Virus record (IMG/VR): IMGVR_UViG_3300009104_000084
Location: 1 to 29,879 of that record
Length of the DNA stretch: 29,879 nt
Source: a virus
Reading direction: 5' to 3' (one strand)
Shown here: piece by piece, positions 25,201-29,879 of the stretch
Layout: each line of letters starts with the position of its first letter
How positions within the stretch are numbered: the first letter of the stretch is position 1
The notes under the pieces: model-generated
Seen by the model: only the letters and a program-made list of their open reading frames with translations
The model's database searches: none
Told to the model about the DNA's origin: nothing
Position numbers and translations under genes: made by a program

Positions 25201-28200
25201 TATGTGGATGGAACGACCACAAGCGTGAATCAAACAGAAGTGAATGTGCAAAACGCATTCGTGTTTGAGGGAGCAACCTCTGATAATTATGAGACTACTC
25301 TGACTATTACCGATCCAACCGCAGATAGAACGATTACATTGCCTAATGCAAGCGGCACGATTTCTCTATCAGATACTCAACTTTCAACAGAACAGGTGCA
25401 GGATATTGTAGGTGCTATGTTTGCTTCCAATACAGAAACGCGGATTTCAGCAACATACGAAGATGGTGACGGGACTATTGACCTCGTTGTCGATGACATG
25501 ACTGCGAACACCCAACTTTCAACAGAACAGGTGCAGGATATTGTAGGCGCAATGTTCTCTGGAAATACGGAAACCAACACCGCCGTCACCTATGATGATA
25601 GCGACGGGACTATTGATGTAGTCACAACCTTAGATGGCGGGCCTCTTTCCACTGAAGCCATCCAAGATATTGTAGGTGCAATGTTCTCAAGCAATACAGA
25701 AACGAGTATTACCGCAACTTATCAAGACAGCGACGGAACAATAGATCTTGTCGTTTTGCCGGGTTCCGATCAAGGTGTTGTCGTCAATACAGGCGGGGCA
25801 TTGAATACCACTTCCTATATGCATCTTGCCTTCGGTGGCAGTTCAAGCGGCGACCCACGCGGTATTGCTCTTGGGCATACTACGGGTGGAAATAATTTTC
25901 CCGGTTGGGTCACGACCTACAATGACAATAATTTACTGTTAGACACCAATAAGGGAACGAATACTGGAAAAATAGAGATTTTTGAGGGGTCGAATAACAA
26001 TATCGCCATAACACCTCACGGAACAGGTAAGATAATTCTTGATGGTTTATCATGGCCCAATGCCGATGGAACGGCAAACTATGTCCTCCAAACCAATGGA
26101 TCAGGTGCGCTTTCGTGGGCGGCGCAGACCAGCAACACATGGCGAACTGTCACGGTAGCGGGTAATGCGAGTCTAACCGATAGTGAGGCTTTGACTTTTA
26201 ATGCTGGCTCTAATGTATCCATTACCGAACAGAACGGGTCTGTGACTATTGCTTCCACAGATACCAATACCACATATAGCGCAGGAAATGGCCTGACTCT
26301 ATCTGGCACTACATTCACACTTGCAGATCCGGCTACTGGCACAACAATTGATGAATCGACTGCGGATCCTGCTGATAGATTGCCAATTTGGGATGAAAGT
26401 GCTTCTTCATGGAAATACATCACTATTGATGATTTGCAGGATGAGATAGACACTGCATCAGGAGGCACAGTCACGGAAGTCACCGTAGGAGGTGGCCTCG
26501 ATATCTCAAATGGCACATCAACACCGAGTATTACTCTCGATTTCGCGGAACTTTCTGCATCAGGCACTCTTGTAGGCACTGATGATTTAGTTGTAATTGA
26601 TGATGCTGCAACCCGTAAAACCCAGATAGACACTATCCCCCTCTCGATTTTCAGCAACGACGCGGGATGGACATCGAATACAGGCGACATTACTGGAGTC
26701 ACGGCCGGGGCGGGGTTGAGTGGTGGGGGGGCCAGCGGCTCAGTCACCCTCTCATTAGATGACCCTGCGAATCTTTCTCAACTGACTGAATCGACTGACG
26801 CCACCGATGACAAGATCCTGCTTTGGGATGAAGATGCGGGTTCATGGAAATACATGACATTAGATGACCTTCAAGATTCGATAGACACCACAGCATCGGG
26901 TGGCGCGGGAGAGGCATTCAAGACTATCTCAGTGAGCGGTCAGGACGATGTAGTAGCGGATGGGGCAACAGACACTCTAACGCTCGCAGGTGGCTCAAAT
27001 GTCACCATCACTACTACTGCTGGTTCAGATACCATCACCTTTGCATCGGCAGATACGAACACTCAACTCACGGATGAATATGTCCAAGATTTGGTTGGGG
27101 CCATGTTCAGTAGCAATACGGAAACTAATACGACAGTCACATATCAAGACGGCGACGGAACGATAGATGTAGTCACGACTCTTGATGGCGCACCCCTCAC
27201 GACAGAGGCGGTTCAAGACATAGTAGGGGCTATGTTCTCATCGAATACTGAAACACGAGTTGCCGTCACATATCAAGACGGAGATGGAACCATTGATGTT
27301 GTTGTCGATGACATGACGGCGAATGACAACACTTGGAGAACAGTCACAGCGGGCGGCAATACTCTCTCCACAAGTGAAACCCTCGCCTTCACCGCCGGGT
27401 CAAATGTGACTATTACTGAGAGTGGGGGTGCGGTCACGATTGCTTCGACAGATACCGACACTAACACATGGAGGACAGTCACAGCAGGGGGCAACACTCT
27501 CTCCACCAGCGAAACCCTCGCCTTTACTGCCGGGTCGAATGTGTCTATTACCGAGAGCGGAGGTGCAGTCACAATCGCTTCAACTGATACAAATACCACA
27601 TATTCAGTAGGAGATGGTGGGCTTACTGAATACAACTTTACAAGCACTCTTAGGAGCAAACTTCTCGGTGTCGAATCGGATGCTGATATCACAGATAAGG
27701 CCAATGTTAGCGCAGCCCTCGCTTCACTCACAGGCGATGACACACTTTACATTGGAGATTCGGGGGATGATACTACTGTAAGAGTTCGTGGTAATTTCTA
27801 TGTGGATGGAACAACAACCAGTGTGAATCAAACCGAAGTGAATGTGCAAAATGCCTTCGTCTTTGAGGGGGCTACTGCCGATGCTTATGAAACAACATTG
27901 ACTATCACAGATCCAACAGCAGATAGAACGATTACGCTACCTAATGCAAGTGGAACTGTATCGCTGTCTGATACTCAACTCTCAACCGAGCAAGTTCAGG
28001 ACATAGTAGGTGCAATGTTTAGCAGCAATACAGAAACGCGCATTTCCGCTACCTACGAAGATGGCGACGGGACGATTGATCTTGTTGTCGATGATATGAC
28101 CGCGAATGACAATACATGGCGAACAGTCACGGCAGGTGGTAATACTCTATCCACCAGTGAAACCCTTGCCTTTACTGCGGGTTCCAACGTGACCATTACT

Positions 28201-29879
28201 GAAAGCGGCGGGGCTGTCACGATTGCTTCGGCAGATACGAACACCCAATTATCCACCGAGGCTGTTCAGGATATCGTAGGTGCAATGTTCAGTAGCAATA
28301 CAGAAACACGAGTAGCAGTCACATACCAAGATGGCGACGGGACGATTGATCTCGTAGTTGATGACATGACTGCTAATGACAATACATGGCGAACTGTCAC
28401 GGCAGGAGGCAACACCCTATCAACAAGCGAAACACTGGCTTTCACAGCCGGATCCAATGTGACTATCACAGAAAGCGGAGGCGCGGTGACGATTGCCGCT
28501 ACGGGTGATGTGACGACAACAGCCACGCAGACTCTCACGAATAAGACATACGGCCCGTTATCGTCGGGTTATGTCGTCATGGGTGCTTCCAATGATACCC
28601 TCGCTATCACTTCCAATGGGGCGCACAATCTCCATCTATCCACGAATAGCAATTCCAATTCAGGCAGTATTCTCATTCAACAAGGCGCGAACCAACCCAT
28701 AAGCATCACACCCAATGGGTCAGGAGATGTAATCCTTGATGGGTTGAAGTGGCCTCAAGCAGATGGAACAGCGAACTATGTCCTGAAAACTGACGGGAAT
28801 GCTCAGTTATCATGGGTTGCTCAAACATCCGACACGAACACGACCTATTCAGGAGGGACGGGGCTTACACTCTCAAGCACCACCTTCAATGTCGATGCCG
28901 CACAGACGCAGATAACGAGCATTGGGACGATAGGCACGGGAGTATGGCAGGGAACGGCCATAGCGCAAGCATACATAGCAGATCAGGCCATCAATGAGGC
29001 CAAACTGCAAGTTTCTAATTCTCCAACCAACGGGTATGTCCTGACGGCTCAATCCGGCAACACGGGTGGTCTGACTTGGGCGGCGGCGAGTAGTGGTGGT
29101 GCTTCTGCATTAGATGGATTATCAGATGCTAAATCGGAAGGAACGGATTTCTCCGGTTCATTACTCATAGGCCATCAAACGCATGGGACTCTAAGTTCGG
29201 CGGATCACAATACAGGAGTAGGAATAGCCGCTATGGATGCAATAACTTCAGGTGATAGAAACACAGCATTGGGCCACCAAGCATTAAGCGGATTAACGGG
29301 TGGTGGTGATAATACCGCTATTGGAAAAGACGCTCTATTGGCTAACAACAATCACGGTAGCGTGGCTATTGGTGCTTATGCGGCTCATGCTCTATCTAAC
29401 GGCAAAGGATATACTGTGGTAATTGGAAGTCAATGGAACAACAATGCTTTCGACGCTGAAAAGGCGGTGGCAATAGGAAGAACTGCATTAAGCAACACAA
29501 CAGCAGATTATACTGTTGGTATAGGTTCTTCTGCGGGATATGGCATAACTTCGGGTTCAGGGAATATAGCCATTGGAAAAGATGCAGGGTATAATGTTGG
29601 AACAGGTGCAAGAAACATCGCTATTGGTTATCAAGCGATGGATGGTGCTTCTAACGATAGCGACAACATAGCAATTGGATATGATGCCCTCGGTGGTGCT
29701 GTTAATGGTGGTGAGAAGAACCTCGCCATTGGAAACTACACCCTCGATGCTTTGACCTCCGGCGACCAAAATGTAGCACTTGGGTATAATGCGGGTGGTG
29801 GGATTACCGAAGGTCACTCCAATGTAGCAATAGGACATGACGCTCTTACTGCGACCTTGATTTACGGAGAAAATGTAGC
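22285..29879 (+). CDS. Giant tail fibre with terminator-like N-terminus (3' partial)
   Basis: I translated this frame codon by codon; it stays open from ATG 22285 to the right edge, more than 2530 codons. Residues 1 to about 138 look unlike the rest: a mixed alpha/beta domain (IRIFETAHNEAQ; VNITLDVRT; ERLSELRTEVRRIL; LFRYTIQAEVV) with the strand-helix order of tail terminator/completion proteins. After that come fibre repeats: GDITAVTAGTGLSGGG units, DPANLSQLTE..KILLWDESASSWKYMT units, nine QLSTEQVQDIVGAMF units, four or five TWRTVTAGGNTLSTSETLAF units, and a 171-residue block present twice. From about 29209 the protein enters AIG repeats like YadA-type beta-roll heads. The fibre probably trimerises and binds the host cell. 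The end lies outside the window. Confidence 0.93.
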   Translation, partial: MADAISAVRDLIESNWTKPPKPSIEDIAVLDRGDAKRVRMLDNDVIRIFETAHNEAQPELLYDYVNRHVNITLDVRTVKSRERLSELRTEVRRILHAFRKGDGVNFDRLIFKTRTDLSDRSKKLFRYTIQAEVVTFALVAGTDDTVVNPFTGVVSASTTYQTYDTGLTEIANLTPTNGYVIIGDGSSWTTSAVAGDITAVTAGTGLSGGGVTGDVTLNVSGLTVSELAAGSLQISSEAFADNDTTLMTSAAIQDKILSYGYTTAVGDITAVTAGSGLTGGGSSGDLTVTLDLKDEDNMASNSATHAASQQSIKAYVDAEVAGLVDSAPAALNTLNELAASLNDDANFSTTISTALGLRVRVDTNGQSLTNTQKANARTNIAVDVAGTDNSTNVTLAGSRDYLTISGQEITRGVIDISDDTNLAVSAPITLSGDTIGLADPANLSQLTESSDATDDKILLWDESASSWKYMTVDDLQDSIDTSTLAANDATITLTAGTGLSGGGDFTTNQSGNETLTFNVGGLTIAELAAGAILLSSESFVDSDTQLMTAKAIADKIESYGYTTQVGDITGVTAGAGLSGGGNSGALTLNLSHLGIESLSDPNDDRILFWDDSAGATAFLDIGSNLTITGTTIAATDTNTTYSAGTGLTLSGTTFSVSDPANLDELTESDDNPSDKILLWDESASVWKHMTIDNLGDALDVSTTLNALTDVTISNPAAGHVLVYDNTNSIFENTPLTAGSNISITNADGSITLASTDTNTQLSTEQVQDIVGAMFSSNTETRISATYEDGDGTIDLVVDDMTTNTQLSTEQVQDIVGAMFSSNTETRVSATYEDGDGTIDLVVDDMTANTNQLTTFVIRDDDDDSKTVAHNKYLKFASATGAAGTNWSGSGTTGDPWIMTITNPDTTYSVGDGGLTQNNFTNTLKTKLDGIEVSADVTDKANVGSALASLDGTDTLYIGDAGNDATIRVRGNFYVDGTTTSVNQTEVNVQNAFVFEGATSDNYETTLTITDPTADRTITLPNASGTISLSDTQLSTEQVQDIVGAMFASNTETRISATYEDGDGTIDLVVDDMTANTQLSTEQVQDIVGAMFSGNTETNTAVTYDDSDGTIDVVTTLDGGPLSTEAIQDIVGAMFSSNTETSITATYQDSDGTIDLVVLPGSDQGVVVNTGGALNTTSYMHLAFGGSSSGDPRGIALGHTTGGNNFPGWVTTYNDNNLLLDTNKGTNTGKIEIFEGSNNNIAITPHGTGKIILDGLSWPNADGTANYVLQTNGSGALSWAAQTSNTWRTVTVAGNASLTDSEALTFNAGSNVSITEQNGSVTIASTDTNTTYSAGNGLTLSGTTFTLADPATGTTIDESTADPADRLPIWDESASSWKYITIDDLQDEIDTASGGTVTEVTVGGGLDISNGTSTPSITLDFAELSASGTLVGTDDLVVIDDAATRKTQIDTIPLSIFSNDAGWTSNTGDITGVTAGAGLSGGGASGSVTLSLDDPANLSQLTESTDATDDKILLWDEDAGSWKYMTLDDLQDSIDTTASGGAGEAFKTISVSGQDDVVADGATDTLTLAGGSNVTITTTAGSDTITFASADTNTQLTDEYVQDLVGAMFSSNTETNTTVTYQDGDGTIDVVTTLDGAPLTTEAVQDIVGAMFSSNTETRVAVTYQDGDGTIDVVVDDMTANDNTWRTVTAGGNTLSTSETLAFTAGSNVTITESGGAVTIASTDTDTNTWRTVTAGGNTLSTSETLAFTAGSNVSITESGGAVTIASTDTNTTYSVGDGGLTEYNFTSTLRSKLLGVESDADITDKANVSAALASLTGDDTLYIGDSGDDTTVRVRGNFYVDGTTTSVNQTEVNVQNAFVFEGATADAYETTLTITDPTADRTITLPNASGTVSLSDTQLSTEQVQDIVGAMFSSNTETRISATYEDGDGTIDLVVDDMTANDNTWRTVTAGGNTLSTSETLAFTAGSNVTITESGGAVTIASADTNTQLSTEAVQDIVGAMFSSNTETRVAVTYQDGDGTIDLVVDDMTANDNTWRTVTAGGNTLSTSETLAFTAGSNVTITESGGAVTIAATGDVTTTATQTLTNKTYGPLSSGYVVMGASNDTLAITSNGAHNLHLSTNSNSNSGSILIQQGANQPISITPNGSGDVILDGLKWPQADGTANYVLKTDGNAQLSWVAQTSDTNTTYSGGTGLTLSSTTFNVDAAQTQITSIGTIGTGVWQGTAIAQAYIADQAINEAKLQVSNSPTNGYVLTAQSGNTGGLTWAAASSGGASALDGLSDAKSEGTDFSGSLLIGHQTHGTLSSADHNTGVGIAAMDAITSGDRNTALGHQALSGLTGGGDNTAIGKDALLANNNHGSVAIGAYAAHALSNGKGYTVVIGSQWNNNAFDAEKAVAIGRTALSNTTADYTVGIGSSAGYGITSGSGNIAIGKDAGYNVGTGARNIAIGYQAMDGASNDSDNIAIGYDALGGAVNGGEKNLAIGNYTLDALTSGDQNVALGYNAGGGITEGHSNVAIGHDALTATLIYGENV
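22867..26760 (+). repeat. Dispersed GDIT-VTAG-GLSGGG fibre repeats
   Basis: Four full copies of GDITxVTAGxGLSGGG (at about 22867, 23080, 23980 and 26683) and one partial copy (about 23767) each begin a new segment of the fibre. They are often followed by T(L/V)-strand sequence and a DPANL..LLWDE block. Confidence 0.85.
24997..25509 (+). repeat. 171-codon fibre block, copy 1
   Basis: This runs from TTYSVGDGGLT to VVDDMTAN and is repeated without length change at 27595-28107. Both copies contain VRGNFYVDGTTTSVNQTEVN and the ADRTITLPNASGT segment. Confidence 0.92.
27331..28500 (+). repeat. TWRTVTAGGNTLSTSETLAF fibre repeat
   Basis: Clear copies start near 27331, 27463, 28108 and 28381, and a more diverged one lies near 26137. 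Each runs through FTAGSNVTITESGGAVTIA. They alternate with the QLSTEQVQD units. Confidence 0.88.
27595..28107 (+). repeat. 171-codon fibre block, copy 2
   Basis: This is the gap-free second copy of 24997-25509. Its last 120 residues are almost identical in protein, but the DNA differs at many synonymous positions. Confidence 0.92.
29209..29879 (+). repeat. AIG-type beta-roll repeats in fibre
   Basis: About nine to ten imperfect repeats of roughly 20-28 residues with an (A/V)(I/L)G core (TAIGKDAL, VAIGAYAA, VAIGRTAL, VGIGSSAG, IAIGKDAG, IAIGYQAM, IAIGYDAL, LAIGNYTL, VALGYNAG, VAIGHDAL). This is the pattern of trimeric YadA-like heads and of phage fibres that end in an S74 self-cleaving chaperone. 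It runs off the window. Confidence 0.88.

Larger units (their letters stand above)
24562..28377 (+). repeat. Nine-copy QLSTEQVQDIVGAMF repeat
   Basis: Copies begin at 24562, 24697, 25378, 25513, 25642, 27064, 27193, 27976 and 28246. Adjacent copies are spaced by 129 or 135 bases (43 or 45 residues). Each unit continues SNTET, a Tyr strand, DGDGTIDLVV and DDMT. Confidence 0.92.

Noticed and set aside
26079-26747. 222-codon open frame on the - strand, plus others at 27273-27743 and 28266-28538
   Set aside because: They are antisense shadows of the fibre repeats and repeat with them (SSTTRSIVPSPS and similar); the + frame is continuous and makes clear protein sense.
24562-28377. CRISPR-like array
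   Set aside because: The regular repeats are in-frame protein repeats that are diverged in DNA, with no constant 20-40 base repeat and no unique spacers.
22285-29879. A frameshift or stop splitting the fibre
   Set aside because: Reading every codon from ATG 22285 showed one open frame ending in the sensible AIG repeats at the right edge.
22285-29879. Diversity-generating retroelement target
   Set aside because: No reverse transcriptase or template repeat is in the window, and the fibre repeats differ by scattered synonymous changes rather than adenine-specific ones.
1-29879. tRNA genes, integrase, attachment sites or insertion sequences
   Set aside because: No cloverleaf-like segments, recombinase motifs or terminal inverted repeats were noticed; I could not run a structure search, so a missed tRNA is possible but all space is coding.

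Overview
The window is the morphogenesis (virion-building) region of a tailed double-stranded DNA virus (Caudoviricetes). Every supported gene lies on the + strand. Genes are packed end to end with short ATGA, TAATG or GTGA overlaps, and no gap longer than about 60 bases was found. The anchors are a large terminase (5638-7053), a portal (8286-9965), a prohead protease fused to a scaffold-like tail (15539-16918), an HK97-type major capsid protein (16957-18117), a probable head-tail adaptor (20442-22025) and a giant repeat-built fibre (22285 to beyond the right edge). Host assignment is inference. Strong GGAGG/GGTGAT ribosome sites, GTG and TTG starts, and AGA/AGG as more than half of the Arg codons in the capsid gene fit a virus of marine archaea (magrovirus-like, Marine Group II) better than a classical bacterial phage. 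No sequence search was possible.

Layout. 1-5.6 kb: four large proteins of unknown function (one very basic, one with a Pro-rich hinge, one with calcium-loop motifs, one acidic and Pro-rich). 5.6-10 kb: packaging module, made of the terminase, a protein with a decayed LAGLIDADG-like domain in the place where a small terminase might be expected, and a portal with three predicted zinc sites. 10-12.1 kb: five small proteins, including basic, coiled-coil and Cys-containing ones. 12.1-15.5 kb: a 1123-residue protein with a degenerate DNA-ligase-like nucleotidyltransferase domain. 15.5-18.5 kb: protease/scaffold, capsid and a small beta-rich protein. 18.5-22.3 kb: neck and head-surface candidates, a zinc-ribbon protein, an overlapping pair of tiny genes (one a membrane protein) and the adaptor. 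22.3-29.9 kb: one uninterrupted reading frame of more than 2530 codons, which begins with a tail-terminator-like domain and continues as a mosaic fibre ending in AIG repeats.

Working model. The protease/scaffold directs assembly of the capsid protein around the portal. The terminase, perhaps with the LAGLIDADG-like protein for DNA recognition, fills the head through the portal. The adaptor and the terminator-like domain then close the neck, and the fibre binds the host. The most unusual elements are the two repurposed nucleic-acid enzyme folds beside packaging and assembly genes, the zinc-rich portal, a short Trp-Lys motif shared by otherwise unrelated proteins, and a fibre whose repeats are conserved in protein but scrambled in synonymous codons.
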